A stretch of 64,000 nt of DNA from JAPPLB01 sp965218555 (GCA_965218555.1 OZ244625.1:372001-436000), one strand, 5' to 3'; positions 7,794-17,073 are shown, numbered from the stretch's first letter. A program made the numbers and translations. The notes: generated from the letters alone by a model not told the origin.

Positions 7794-9809
7794 TTATTCG
7801 GGAGTCGCCGGGACAACCGGTTTCGGGCGCTCAGCGTTGATGACCCAGCCGTGGAGCCAGCGGATTTTCCGCAGCAACAGGTCACGCCGGTTGAGGGGGC
7901 GACGCAGGCCGTGGGGTTCGTCGGGATAGATGATGAACTCCACCGGCACCTCGTTCTTGAGCAGAGCGGTATAGAGGTGACGGCCCTGCATGACGGGGAC
8001 GCGAATGTCGGCGTCGCCGTGCCAGATGAGCGCAGGTGTCTTGATGTTGTCCGCGTAGGTCAGGGGGGAGGAACGCTGGTAGACAACGAGGTCCTTGCCG
8101 AGATAGCTTTCGAAGCGCTCCGGGACATCGGTGGTCCGCAGAAAGCTCGGAACGTCGGTAACGGCGGCTCCGACGACTGCAGCCTTGAAACGGTCGGTCT
8201 GACCGATGGTCCACGACGTCATGTAGCCGCCGTAGCTTGACCCGGAGATACCGAGCCGATCGGGGTCGGCGAGTCCGATCTTGATCAGATGGTCGACGCC
8301 GCTCATGACGTCCTGATAGTCTCCGATGCCCCAGGAGCCGAGGTTCGCCCGCAAAAACTTTTCGCCGTAATGTCCGCTCCCCCGGAAGTTCGGCCGAAAA
8401 ACCGCCCAGCCGCGCATCGCGAAGATACGGTACTCGCCGTTAACGAACGTATTCGACATGACGGAGTGCGGCCCGCCGTGCGGGACGACCAGCAGCGGAT
8501 AGCGGCGACCCTGGCGATACTGATGCGGCCAGTGCACCAGTCCTTCGATTTCCATACCGTCGAAGCTCTCCCAACGAACGACCTCGGTGCGGATCTCCGG
8601 CCACGATTCGATCTGTGGGTTGACCTCGGTGAGCCGCTTCGGCTTCATGTCGTTCAAGCGTGCAAAGTAGACATCCGGCGGCTCCGTGGCGTTTTGGCGG
8701 ATGAAGGCGATCGAGTCGCTGCCGGCGGTGACGCTGAGTCCGCTCAGGAAGTCATCGCCGTTGGTGAGGGCCTCGACTTTGGCCGTCTCGATGTCGACGG
8801 AATAGATCTGCGAGGCAGTGCGGTCGCCGGCGATGAAGAGGATGCGTTTGCTGTCGGAGGTCCATAAGAACGTCTTGATCTTCTCATCGAAGCCGGGAGT
8901 GATCTTGCGGCGTTCGAGCGTGGACGGGTGGACGAGATAGAGATAGGAGACGGTCACCCAGTCGTAGCGCTCCGTTGAGATGAAGGCGACGTGATTGCCG
9001 TCGGGCGACCAAACCGGGTGGGCATCCATTCCCTCGCGCTCGACGAGACGCCGAGGCGCGTGGCCGCGATGCGTGACCGAAACAAGGTCGCCATGGAGAT
9101 GCCCGCCGGCTTTGGCGTGAGGACGCTTGGTGAAGACGAGGCGTTCGCCGTCAGGCGACCAGGAGAACGTGTCGGGGAACCACTGCTCGTAGCCGCAGAC
9201 GCTGTAGCTGGCGGGCGTGATCGTATTGGAGGTTCTGGTTTCGAGATCGATGACCGCCAACTGATTCATCGGGAGGTTGTTGCGATCGACGACGACCGGC
9301 ATCAACGGATGGGGCGCCTTGGTGAAGAACCGGAGGTCGGCCGCATGCGCTTGTCGGAACAGGAACGCGATGCGCTTCGAGTTGGGCTCCCAGCGAAAGC
9401 GATCGATATAGCCGGGATGGTCTGTTAATTGCTTGGGAGAGCCTCCGGTGGCCGCGACAACCCATATTTGACGGCGGCCGCTTCCGGAAGAGAAATAGGC
9501 AATCTTCGAGCCGTCCGGTGACCAGACCGGACCGCTGCCGGCGACGAGTTTGCGGTCTTTGCCGCTTTGCGTCGAGACGATGCGGATTTCCGAGCCCAAG
9601 CTGTTGCCCTTCGCATCGTGGGGCGTAACGACGTAGGCGACCTCGGAGCCGTCGGGGGAGATCGCCGCGCCCCCGACAGAAGTGATCGACAAGATCTGCT
9701 CCAGTACGGTCGATGAGTCATCGCCGGTTTGGGAGAGACCCGGAAGACAGGCCACGAAGACGAATAGCGTGATACGAACGATGAGTTGCCGGCGCATTTT
9801 TTCACCCAT
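7794..9809 (-). CDS. Secreted S9 family prolyl oligopeptidase / acylaminoacyl-peptidase-like protein
   Basis: About 671 residues. The signal peptide is MRRQLIVRITLFVFVACLPG after either ATG 9809 or ATG 9797, and I cannot choose firmly between them. The N-terminal half is a WD/TolB-like beta-propeller with repeated AISPDGSEVAY, VWSPDGSKIAY, SWSPDGERLVF and VWSPDGNHVAF blades. The C-terminal alpha/beta-hydrolase domain has the catalytic Ser525 in SGSSYGGYMT, an Asp in WHGDADIRVP and a His in PDEPHGL. Family members cleave short peptides in the periplasm. A hairpin of MITE-like sequence lies immediately upstream of the start. Confidence 0.9.
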   Translation of the reverse strand: MGEKMRRQLIVRITLFVFVACLPGLSQTGDDSSTVLEQILSITSVGGAAISPDGSEVAYVVTPHDAKGNSLGSEIRIVSTQSGKDRKLVAGSGPVWSPDGSKIAYFSSGSGRRQIWVVAATGGSPKQLTDHPGYIDRFRWEPNSKRIAFLFRQAHAADLRFFTKAPHPLMPVVVDRNNLPMNQLAVIDLETRTSNTITPASYSVCGYEQWFPDTFSWSPDGERLVFTKRPHAKAGGHLHGDLVSVTHRGHAPRRLVEREGMDAHPVWSPDGNHVAFISTERYDWVTVSYLYLVHPSTLERRKITPGFDEKIKTFLWTSDSKRILFIAGDRTASQIYSVDIETAKVEALTNGDDFLSGLSVTAGSDSIAFIRQNATEPPDVYFARLNDMKPKRLTEVNPQIESWPEIRTEVVRWESFDGMEIEGLVHWPHQYRQGRRYPLLVVPHGGPHSVMSNTFVNGEYRIFAMRGWAVFRPNFRGSGHYGEKFLRANLGSWGIGDYQDVMSGVDHLIKIGLADPDRLGISGSSYGGYMTSWTIGQTDRFKAAVVGAAVTDVPSFLRTTDVPERFESYLGKDLVVYQRSSPLTYADNIKTPALIWHGDADIRVPVMQGRHLYTALLKNEVPVEFIIYPDEPHGLRRPLNRRDLLLRKIRWLHGWVINAERPKPVVPATPE

Positions 9810-9851
9810 GGCCAGTCTGCTTTTCTCATCAAGTGGCGAGAAAAGAAGGCC
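9810..9851. repeat. Short hairpin resembling a collapsed MITE end pair
   Basis: GGCC and TTTTCTC on the left pair with GAGAAAA and GGCC on the right around ATCAAGTGGC. The layout echoes the element terminus (CTGCATTTCTCACCA ... TGGTGAGAAATGCAG). It abuts the S9 peptidase start codon and could fold in its leader. Confidence 0.4.
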
Positions 9852-10064
9852 AGAGCATTAGTGTAAGAGAGTGCCTGCATGACTGGAGTTGGCGACAGGA
9901 GCGATGGCCGAGATATGTTCACAGGCATTCGGCGCTCGACACAAGCGCCAGCAGCACGCTGTTTGACGGTCTTCTCTCTTCGCTGGCGCTCCGGTAGCGC
10001 TTCGCGCTAAGGTAGCCTCATCGTTAGCCCCGTTCTCTACAAGTTTTCAGGAAGGCGAAAGACC

Positions 10065-10520
10065 GTGAAAAAAACCAATCGCAGACGTTTCCTTACCAAG
10101 GGTGCCGCCGTGGCCGCCGTGGCTGGTGCAGCGGGTGCCGCCGCCGCCGAGTCCAAACCGGAGCGCAGGGTGCTCTGGCGAGGTGAGAGAAAGCCCGATA
10201 ACCCGCTCTTTAGCCCGCTCGTCACGTACGGCAACCTGGTCTTCGTAGCCGGCAAAGGCTATCACCAGGAAGGCGACATTAAAAAGCACACCGACGAAGT
10301 GCTCAACAGCATCGAGAAAGAACTCGAACGCGCCGGCTCATCGATGAATCAGTGCCTCAAGTGCAATGTCTACTTGCACGACCTGAACGATTACCGTGCC
10401 ATGAACGAGGTCTTCCGCGGCCGTTTTGGAGACCATCCACCTGTCCGCACGACCGTTGCAACCTACGGGGGCGTACCCGGAAATTCGCTGGTAGAGATCG
10501 ACGTCATTGCCTACAAGTAA
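10065..10520 (+). CDS. RidA family protein with Tat signal
   Basis: 151 residues from GTG 10065, preceded by AGGAAGG at 10050-10056. The N-terminus is a twin-arginine signal (NRRRFLTKG followed by an Ala-rich helix), so this RidA-type protein is probably exported. Classical RidA, in contrast, is cytosolic and hydrolyses reactive enamines and imines. The fold is indicated by GNLVFVAGKGYHQEGDIKKH, LKCNVYLHDLNDYRAMNEVF and PPVRTTVATYG with the conserved Arg, then SLVEIDVIAYK. Its last 14 bases overlap the start of the M42 peptidase gene, so the two are coexpressed. A periplasmic role in amino-acid or peptide turnover is inference. Confidence 0.85.
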   Translation: MKKTNRRRFLTKGAAVAAVAGAAGAAAAESKPERRVLWRGERKPDNPLFSPLVTYGNLVFVAGKGYHQEGDIKKHTDEVLNSIEKELERAGSSMNQCLKCNVYLHDLNDYRAMNEVFRGRFGDHPPVRTTVATYGGVPGNSLVEIDVIAYK

Positions 10521-12630
10521 GGCTGTGCTCGCACGGTGGGGAACAGCGCCGGTCCTCGGCGCGATCCTCATCTGCGCGGCTCACGCCGAGCATCTCGGCG
10601 AGTTGGCAACCCTCAATGGAGCGGCCGGCTACGAAGATCAGGTCCGCCGATACATCGAGAGTCAACTCGGCCAGGGTGCGGAAGTCGACAACACCGGCTC
10701 GATCACGAAAACATTCGGCCGGGGCCTGCCGAGGACGCTCATCGCCGCAGGCCTCGACGAGCCGGGCTTTGTCATTTCCGCCATCACCGATGACGGCTAT
10801 CTTCGCCTCAAGCGGCTCGCTGAACCGGCACCTCACTACCAGTTCGAAAGTCTTTTCCAGGCGCAGCACGTCACCGTACAGACAAGAGCAGGAAAGAAAC
10901 TCGCGGGCGTGATGGCAGCGCCGTCCGTGCACCTCGACGACGAACGCGGTCATTCCTCCTCACGGACTGACAAGGATCTCTACGTTGACTTCGGCGCCTC
11001 GACGGCCGCCGAAGTGCGCTCCGCCGGCGTGGAAGTGCTCGATCCGGTCACACTCGACAAAAAGCTGATCCGGTTCGCTGGCGGCCGACGGCTCAGCGCC
11101 CCCTGGATAGCCAGCCGGGCCGGAGCAGCCTCCCTGCTTCGCCTGGCCGAGCGGCTGAGCGACGACCCGCCCAACGCGACCGTCACGCTGGCCTTCGTCA
11201 CGCAGCAGTTCTACTACAACGCCGGTCTCCTCCGCGTGCTTCAGCAAAACACCGCCGACCGAGTGATCTGGCTCGCGCCGGGTGGCAAATCGCGCTCGCA
11301 AATCGCGCCTGCGACCGGCTGGTCTTCCGACCTTCAAGACGAACTCTGGCGTCTCGCCTCTGAGCACGACCTTGATTTCCAAAAAGCAAGTTCGTTCCCC
11401 AAGTCCTTTGGTCCCTTCCGAACGGAGGAACCTTGGCCGGACCCCGAACAAGCCGCCATAGTATCCGTGGGCGTCGAACACAGCGGCACGCCCATCGAAA
11501 CGATTCATTTGGCTGAGGTGGAAAAGACGGCTCGCTTACTTGCCGCGTACGTGGGCATCACCTGGACTAAAAAGGAATACGAACCCATCCGTCGAGGAAA
11601 AACTCAGGGGCATCGGCCGGCCGGAGGCGATTCCCTCTCTTCACTCATCCGCCAACTGACCGGGCTGTCCGGCGTGAGCGGTGCGGAATCCGGGGTTCGT
11701 GATTGGATTCGACAGAGCCTGCCTGACTGGGCAAAGCGCCAGTCCCGAACCGACAATCACGGCAACCTGATCGTCCCTCTGGGCACAGGTCGACCGCCCG
11801 CCACCATCTTCATCGCTCATATGGATGAAATCGGATTCAAGGTCAAGGGCATCGGGCCTGATGGAGTGCTCTCCGTCGAATCCTTGGGCGGGCTCAATGC
11901 CTCGCTGTTCGAACGGCGTCCCGTGATCGTTCACACCGCGCAGGGACCGCTGGATGCCTGCATGACGATGCGCGGCGAAGTGGATGCCGGTATCCGTTCG
12001 GCGGACGAAGCCGAGTCTCACGGCATCACTGCCGGTGACACCATCACTGTTCCCAAACACTGGAGCCAACTTCTAGGGCAGCGCTTCGCAGCAAGCGCCT
12101 TGGATGATCGGGTGGGGTGCGGCATCCTTCTGCGGGCGCTGCAATCGCTTTCAGACGCCGAAGTCCGCAAGCTCGACAAAGCGCGCCCCACCTGGATCGT
12201 CTTCAGCGGCAAGGAGGAAATCGGACTCGTCGGCTCTGAAGCACTCGCCAAGGAGAACTCGCCGCGACACGTCTATCCCGTGGACAGCTTCGTCACGTCC
12301 GATTCGCCGATCGAGAACCAGGCGCTGGCGCATGCACCGCTCGGCAGGGGCTTCGTCATCCGGGCGCTCGATACGAGCGGTATCTCAAATCGAGCGGAGG
12401 TCGAACGCGTCGCCAGCCTCGCTCGCTCACACGGCATCCCCGTTCAATATGGAGTCACTTCCGGCGGCAACGACGGGTCGCGTTTCATACCGTACGGAGC
12501 GGTTAACATTCCTCTGAGCTGGCCGCTACGCTACTCCCACACCGGCGGCGAGGTATCCGACCTGCAGGATATCGAAGCTTTGGGGAAGATCGTTGATCTT
12601 CTGCTCAGAGAAGAGCTGTTCGGGCGCTAA
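10507..12630 (+). CDS. Tandem M42-family aminopeptidase (inactive N-domain plus active C-domain)
   Basis: About 707 residues from TTG 10507 (GTG 10525 is an alternative), beginning with a signal-like helix (APVLGAILICAAHAE). The C-terminal half, about residues 380-700, is a complete M42 glutamyl-aminopeptidase/endoglucanase-type domain. It has HMDEIGF, ALDDRVG, the catalytic pair in GKEEIGLVGS, a TSDS metal ligand and YSHTGGE. The N-terminal half, about residues 30-350, aligns along the same fold, but the ligand sites read GLDEPGF, APWIASRAG and TQQFYYNAG. The His, Asp and Glu-Glu residues are therefore lost. It looks like a duplication in which one copy became a non-catalytic domain. It overlaps the exported RidA gene and probably acts on short peptides outside the cytoplasm. 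Confidence 0.85.
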   Translation: MPTSKAVLARWGTAPVLGAILICAAHAEHLGELATLNGAAGYEDQVRRYIESQLGQGAEVDNTGSITKTFGRGLPRTLIAAGLDEPGFVISAITDDGYLRLKRLAEPAPHYQFESLFQAQHVTVQTRAGKKLAGVMAAPSVHLDDERGHSSSRTDKDLYVDFGASTAAEVRSAGVEVLDPVTLDKKLIRFAGGRRLSAPWIASRAGAASLLRLAERLSDDPPNATVTLAFVTQQFYYNAGLLRVLQQNTADRVIWLAPGGKSRSQIAPATGWSSDLQDELWRLASEHDLDFQKASSFPKSFGPFRTEEPWPDPEQAAIVSVGVEHSGTPIETIHLAEVEKTARLLAAYVGITWTKKEYEPIRRGKTQGHRPAGGDSLSSLIRQLTGLSGVSGAESGVRDWIRQSLPDWAKRQSRTDNHGNLIVPLGTGRPPATIFIAHMDEIGFKVKGIGPDGVLSVESLGGLNASLFERRPVIVHTAQGPLDACMTMRGEVDAGIRSADEAESHGITAGDTITVPKHWSQLLGQRFAASALDDRVGCGILLRALQSLSDAEVRKLDKARPTWIVFSGKEEIGLVGSEALAKENSPRHVYPVDSFVTSDSPIENQALAHAPLGRGFVIRALDTSGISNRAEVERVASLARSHGIPVQYGVTSGGNDGSRFIPYGAVNIPLSWPLRYSHTGGEVSDLQDIEALGKIVDLLLREELFGR

Positions 12631-12644
12631 CGATGCGCTGCGGC

Positions 12645-13475
12645 CTATCCGCGCCAGTGCGCCGGCCGTTGCAGTCCCTCGGGCAAGCCCGTCAAAGGGT
12701 CTCCTTGCGCCGACTCGATCTGCTCCTGCTTCAAGCCTATGGCGTCTCGAAAATCGGCCCCTTCAACATGCGCACCCGTCAACAACGCGCCTTCGAGGTT
12801 CGCTCCCACCAGACCGGCGCCCTCAAGATTGGCCATGCGCAAACAGGCGCCTCGCAGCTCGGCGCGATTCAGTAAAGCCCTCTCGAGACATGCTCCGCCA
12901 AGGTCCGCGCCTTCCAGAAAGGCGTCTTCGAGATTCGCACCCTCGAGATCGGCCTCCCAAAGGTCGGCGCCTTCCAAATGAGCCTTATCGAGCCGTGCCC
13001 TCTCCAAATGAGCCGAACTGAGGTTAGCTTCCTCTAAATGGGCCTCGTGCAAGTCCGCTTCATGCAAATGCGCCCGGCCCAGGTCTGCGTGGTGTAATTG
13101 TGCGCCCTTCATGTGGGCGGCATCGAGGTGACCATCGCACAGATCCGCCTGTTCGAGATGCGCGCCGTCAAGGTCGGCGGACCCCAACTCACAGTCGTTC
13201 AGGTCCGGTCGACTTTTGGGGTGTGAGTCACGCCACAGATTCCAGGCCGCGACACCTTGCTTCAGGATGCTGAGCTGCTTTCCATTGGCCATTACGATTA
13301 CGTAAGCCCCTTCATGGAAGGTAACACCAACCGCCCCGGCAATGCCGCAGGCGACATTGTTCTGTAATAAAGCCAATTCTACGGCAAAACGGTGTCCACC
13401 GTAGGGCGGAAAAATCACGATTCGTTCCACCAGCCGAACATTCTTTGGGTCCGAGTGGAACCGCTCACCGCTCAC
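12645..13475 (-). CDS. Pentapeptide-repeat protein
   Basis: 276 residues. The first 90 or so form an unrecognised globular region (VRLVERIVIFPPYGGHRFAV, FHEGAYVIVMANGKQLSILK). From about residue 95 to 255 there is an uninterrupted run of pentapeptide repeats of the A(D/H/N)LxxA type, with His frequent at position two (for example AHLHEADLHEAHLEEANL). Such repeats build a right-handed quadrilateral beta-helix. Some members bind topoisomerases as DNA mimics and many have unknown roles. There is no signal peptide. It converges with the M42 gene with 14 bases between stops. Confidence 0.85.
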   Translation of the reverse strand: MSGERFHSDPKNVRLVERIVIFPPYGGHRFAVELALLQNNVACGIAGAVGVTFHEGAYVIVMANGKQLSILKQGVAAWNLWRDSHPKSRPDLNDCELGSADLDGAHLEQADLCDGHLDAAHMKGAQLHHADLGRAHLHEADLHEAHLEEANLSSAHLERARLDKAHLEGADLWEADLEGANLEDAFLEGADLGGACLERALLNRAELRGACLRMANLEGAGLVGANLEGALLTGAHVEGADFRDAIGLKQEQIESAQGDPLTGLPEGLQRPAHWRG

Positions 13476-13528
13476 ATCGATCCTCTGCCGCCGCGAAGGG
13501 CCAGACTCGTTTCGACCATCTGCTCCAT

Positions 13529-13706
13529 CCTGGATATCTCACCATGTGACGAGGCGAGTGCGTGAGAGGGCTGTCAGGACAAGGCGCAGGCCGCTTGTCG
13601 CACGGAGGTGTACCTTACCCTGCATTGAGCACGGCAAGCAAGCGCAACGAAGTCATGATGGCCTTTATTCCGTGCTTCGGCCGTCAGATGAGTAGAAATG
13701 CAGGCT
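13529..13706 (-). mobile_element. MITE-like element, copy 2
   Basis: A 178-base copy in minus orientation between the divergent pentapeptide and TPR genes. The right end reads AGAAATGCAGGCTA. The left end is altered to CCTGGATATCTCACCATGTG. The interior shares the string GAGCACGGCAAGCAAGCGCA with the other copies. It could contribute to the upstream regions of both genes. Confidence 0.8.
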
Positions 13707-13771
13707 AGACTTGAAGTGCAGTGGCAAACGGGGAATCGGCGCGCGCCGGCAAATCCCTCAACAGTTAATTC

Positions 13772-15388
13772 ATGCCTTTGTTCCTGGGCATCGTCGTGAT
13801 CGCGCTCGCCTGCCTGGCTCCGGCGGCCGCGGCGCCGAATGAACCGCTGTCCGAAACCGAACCGCTCTTCGAGCAAGACCCGCGCAACAGCCGCCTGTTC
13901 GAACCGCTCTACCGCCAAGCGCTCGACAAACGGCGAAAAGGAATGGGTTCGGACCACCCCAAAGTGGCCGACAGCTTGCTGGCGCTGGCCGGCGTTCTCG
14001 AATCCCGTCAGGACTATCAGCAGGCGGAGCCACTGCTGCGCGAAGCTCTCGCGATTCGCGAGAAGTCATTCGACCCTACCGACGATTCGGTACGGGAATC
14101 CCTCGTCCGCCTAGCGGATCTGCTGGTTGCGAGCGGCGATACGCGGGAAGCGGTCACGCTGTACGAACGGGCAATCAAGACCCACGGGGAAGCAGCTACG
14201 CCGGTTGCCGCCGCTTTGCTCAAGAAGCTCGCTGCTGCTCTCGAAGCCCAGAGCGATCTTGCGGCGGCCGAGCTTCACTATCGGCAAGCCCTGGCTATCC
14301 GACGCAGTGTGCTGCCCCCCGACGATCCCACCCGAGCCGCCAGCGCCCGTGATCTCGGCTTCCTGTTGGAATCGCTAGGTAAACCGGACGAATCGGAGAA
14401 GCTTTATCGCGAAGCTTTGGCCGGATATGAGAAATACTTTGGTTCAGACCACCCTGAGGTTGCTTCGACTCTGAACAATCTCACGGGCGTTCTGCGCGAT
14501 CAAGGGAAATACGAAGAAGCCGAGAGGCATCTCCGGCGCGCGCTGGAGACGTTCGAAAAACATCTTGGTTCCGAGAATCGCAGGCTCGCGACGACATCGG
14601 CGAACCTTGCCTCTTTGCTTCTCGAAAAGGGCGATCTCAACTCTGCGGGGACGTTCGCCCGCCGAGCGCTCTCGCTCCAAGAGAACGCTGCAACGAAGGA
14701 TGATGCCGCCCTTGCCGATACGCTGGTGTTGCTGGCTCGGTTGGATGAAGCGCGAGGCGACACCGCGGCTGCGCGGATGCAGTACAACAAGGCGGCTTCT
14801 CTATTGGAACGAACTCTCGGCCGCGAGCATCCCCGCTATGCCCTCGCCTTGAAAAGTCTCGCCTTGCTGTCCGCCGCCCAGGGTGACTTCGACGCGGCTG
14901 AGCCTCAACAACGCCAAGCCGCCGCCTTGCTCGAAGGGACGCTGGGAGCAGAGCACCCCGCCACGGCCGCGGTCCAGGACGATCTCGGTGTCAGTCTACG
15001 TGAACTCGGGCGCCTCGATGAATCCGAGCGTTTAGCCCGCCGAGCGCTGGCGACCCGAGAGAAGACGCTCGCCGCCGACCATCCCGATGTGGCGATGAGC
15101 CTTCATAACCTGGGCACGGTCCTGCTGATGCGGGGAGACTTGTCCGGCGCCGAGCCGCTGTTCCGCCGTTCTTTGCGGATCCGAGAAGCCGTGTTCGGCG
15201 AACGGCACCCTGATGTCGCCGAGTCGGTGTATAACCTTGCTTATGCCGCGCTTCAAAGAGGTGACTACGCCACGGCCAGGCAACTCCTCCGGCGGGCTCT
15301 CACCATCATAGAAAACACCCTGGGTCCGCAGGACCCCTTCGCACAGCAGATCCGCACCAATCTGCGGGAGCTTGGAGGGGGTCGATAA
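13772..15388 (+). CDS. Exported TPR protein with kinesin-light-chain-like repeats
   Basis: 538 residues with a signal peptide (MPLFLGIVVIALACLAPAAA). The rest is a superhelix of about eleven 42-residue TPR units of the kinesin-light-chain (TPR_10/TPR_12) type. A recurrent pattern is HPxVAxSLxxLAxxxxxxGDxxxAEPLxRRALxIRE (for example HPDVAMSLHNLG). Such repeats mediate protein-protein contacts and have no enzymatic function of their own. It is followed after 11 bases by the HupE-like gene on the same strand, suggesting an operon. No fused kinase or CHAT protease is present. Confidence 0.9.
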   Translation: MPLFLGIVVIALACLAPAAAAPNEPLSETEPLFEQDPRNSRLFEPLYRQALDKRRKGMGSDHPKVADSLLALAGVLESRQDYQQAEPLLREALAIREKSFDPTDDSVRESLVRLADLLVASGDTREAVTLYERAIKTHGEAATPVAAALLKKLAAALEAQSDLAAAELHYRQALAIRRSVLPPDDPTRAASARDLGFLLESLGKPDESEKLYREALAGYEKYFGSDHPEVASTLNNLTGVLRDQGKYEEAERHLRRALETFEKHLGSENRRLATTSANLASLLLEKGDLNSAGTFARRALSLQENAATKDDAALADTLVLLARLDEARGDTAAARMQYNKAASLLERTLGREHPRYALALKSLALLSAAQGDFDAAEPQQRQAAALLEGTLGAEHPATAAVQDDLGVSLRELGRLDESERLARRALATREKTLAADHPDVAMSLHNLGTVLLMRGDLSGAEPLFRRSLRIREAVFGERHPDVAESVYNLAYAALQRGDYATARQLLRRALTIIENTLGPQDPFAQQIRTNLRELGGGR

Positions 15389-15399
15389 AAGCCCGCCGA

Positions 15400-16386
15400 A
15401 TGCCGGTTCCAAACATCGCCGTCCTCCGTTTCGCCGCGTTCTTGCTTGCTCTGCCGCCGGCGAGTCTCTCCGCTCACATCATGAGCATGAGTAGCGGACA
15501 ACTCGAAGTCGAAGGTTCGCATGTCGGCTACGAACTGCGCATGCCGCTATACGAGATCGTCCATCTCGAAGAGCCCGAACGATCGCTGTTGGAAAATTTC
15601 CGCCTCTATGACGATGGCCGCGAAGTCGCGGCGAGCAGTGGTTCCTGTAGGGCGAGCGCGGACGAGGGCGTCTACCGCTGTGAAGCGGCGTTCGAGTTTC
15701 CGCGGCCCGTCGAACGGCTCGAGGTGGCATGCACCTATGCTGCCGTTACCGTACCCAATCACGTCCACGTCTTGAAGGCCGTGCGCGGGGACATCGTCAA
15801 GCAAGCCGTCTTCGATTTCAGCTTCAGCCGCTCGGAGATCCGATTCACGCCGCCGACAACGACCGAACTCTTCTTCTCTCAAGCGGGCGCGGGCGTGGTG
15901 CGGGTCATCGTGGGACCGTTTCAGATACTCTTCCTGCTGGCCTTGGTTCTGGCGGGACGGTCCCGCAAGGAACTGTTTTCCCTCGCCGGCGCGTTCATCC
16001 TGGCCGAACTGATCGCGGCCGTCATCCTGGTCTTCAAGCCGTGGCAACCACCTCCCCGGTTCATCGAAGCTGCCGCGGCCCTTACCGTCGCTTACCTCGC
16101 GGTCGAGATCCTGATCCTGCCCGAAGCCGGCTACCGCTGGTTGGTTGCCGCCGGTATGGGCGTCTTCCACGGGATCTACTTCGGCAGCTTCCTGCAGCGA
16201 TCGGAGATGGACTCGCTCTATGTTCTGACCGGTGTCGTGACCGCCGAAGCGCTGGTCCTGTTGCTCTTCGCCTACTTGATGTCGCGGCTCATTGCCGGCG
16301 CACCCGAACTGCAACCCACGAAGATCGGAGCGGCTCTGCTGTTCATTGTGGGGATCGTCTGGTTCGTCCTTCGGATCAGGTCCTAG
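15400..16386 (+). CDS. HupE/UreJ-like membrane protein with extracytoplasmic N-domain
   Basis: 328 residues. A signal peptide ends near LSAHIMSMSSG. A beta-rich extracytoplasmic domain of about 150 residues follows. The C-terminal half has about seven membrane segments, from VIVGPFQILFLLALVLAG to IGAALLFIVGIVWFVL, in the arrangement of the HupE/UreJ_2 family (FIEAAAALTVAYLAVEIL and GMGVFHGIYFGSFL are recognisable). In related proteins the first segment carries GIxHILxGxDH. Here it reads GVVRVIVGPFQ, so the His/Asp metal-type site is gone, while FHGIYFG keeps one His. The family is associated with metal uptake, but this member may have diverged. It lies in the likely operon with the TPR gene. 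Confidence 0.7.
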   Translation: MPVPNIAVLRFAAFLLALPPASLSAHIMSMSSGQLEVEGSHVGYELRMPLYEIVHLEEPERSLLENFRLYDDGREVAASSGSCRASADEGVYRCEAAFEFPRPVERLEVACTYAAVTVPNHVHVLKAVRGDIVKQAVFDFSFSRSEIRFTPPTTTELFFSQAGAGVVRVIVGPFQILFLLALVLAGRSRKELFSLAGAFILAELIAAVILVFKPWQPPPRFIEAAAALTVAYLAVEILILPEAGYRWLVAAGMGVFHGIYFGSFLQRSEMDSLYVLTGVVTAEALVLLLFAYLMSRLIAGAPELQPTKIGAALLFIVGIVWFVLRIRS

Positions 16387-16529
16387 ACGGACCCGGCGAT
16401 TCAGCGGGGGCGGGAACAGCGAGACTCTGAAGGCCTTTGCCGCTCCGAGCCGCTTCTTTGCCGCTCCTTGCGCCGCTCCTTGCGCCGCCGGCGCGCGGGT
16501 TGACACTCGCGCCTCTCTCTCTGGATAAG

Positions 16530-16566
16530 CACGCACTTCGCCTCGCCACGTGGTGAGACATGCAGG
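16530..16566 (+). mobile_element. MITE end fragment
   Basis: CACGCACTTCGCCTCGCCAC then GTGGTGAGACATGCAGG matches the right terminus of the dispersed element. The rest is missing. The fragment abuts the cupin gene, whose TGA (16567-16569) follows immediately. Upstream, 16440-16500 holds a short CGCTCCTTGCGC tandem repeat. Confidence 0.6.
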
Positions 16567-16926
16567 TCAGGCTGGTTCATCGTCAAACCATTCGTCCTCG
16601 GGATCGAACGCGGGGATGGGGATGTTGACGATACGCATGCGCCCGACCGCGCGGTGACGGCATCCCGGCTTGATGAACACCGCGGTCATCGGACGAACGG
16701 GCCGGCGCTCGCCGTCGAGCTCGATATGGCCCGCACCTTCCAGCACGAGGTAGATCTCGGTCATTTTCTTGTGGTAGTGGACGCGGGAGTCGGCGCTGAT
16801 ATCAACGACATGCAGCGTGGCGACATCGTTGTCCTTGTCGGCGAAAGCCCGCTGCGCCGAGCCGCAGGGACAGGGAATCGATTCCAACTCATCAAGCTGC
16901 GCAATCTTGAAGTTACTCATGGCCAT
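16567..16926 (-). CDS. Cupin domain protein
   Basis: 119 residues, a single small cupin barrel. Motif 1 is in SRVHYHKKMTEIYLVLEGAG (two His and a Glu as metal ligands) and motif 2 is PGCRHRAVG. Such stand-alone cupins bind a divalent metal and serve as mannose-6-phosphate isomerase-like or dioxygenase-like enzymes or as sensors. The substrate is not predictable here. There is no signal peptide. It is a singleton converging on the HupE-like gene, with a MITE fragment touching its stop codon. ATG 16926 and ATG 16920 are both possible starts. Confidence 0.85.
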   Translation of the reverse strand: MAMSNFKIAQLDELESIPCPCGSAQRAFADKDNDVATLHVVDISADSRVHYHKKMTEIYLVLEGAGHIELDGERRPVRPMTAVFIKPGCRHRAVGRMRIVNIPIPAFDPEDEWFDDEPA

Positions 16927-17073
16927 GATCGTAGCTCACGTGGTGGATATCGAGCGGCAAGGAGTGAAATGTCCGCCAGGCTGCCTTGGCCGGCCCAGAA
17001 AAACAGACTTTGTTGCGCCGCTGGCACTCTGTGTGACCAATTCTGACGGGCCGGCTTCCGAAGGCTCCGCGGC

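Noticed and set aside
15547..16536. 329-codon minus-strand ORF
   Set aside because: Antisense of the HupE-like gene; highly charged, no signal or motif.
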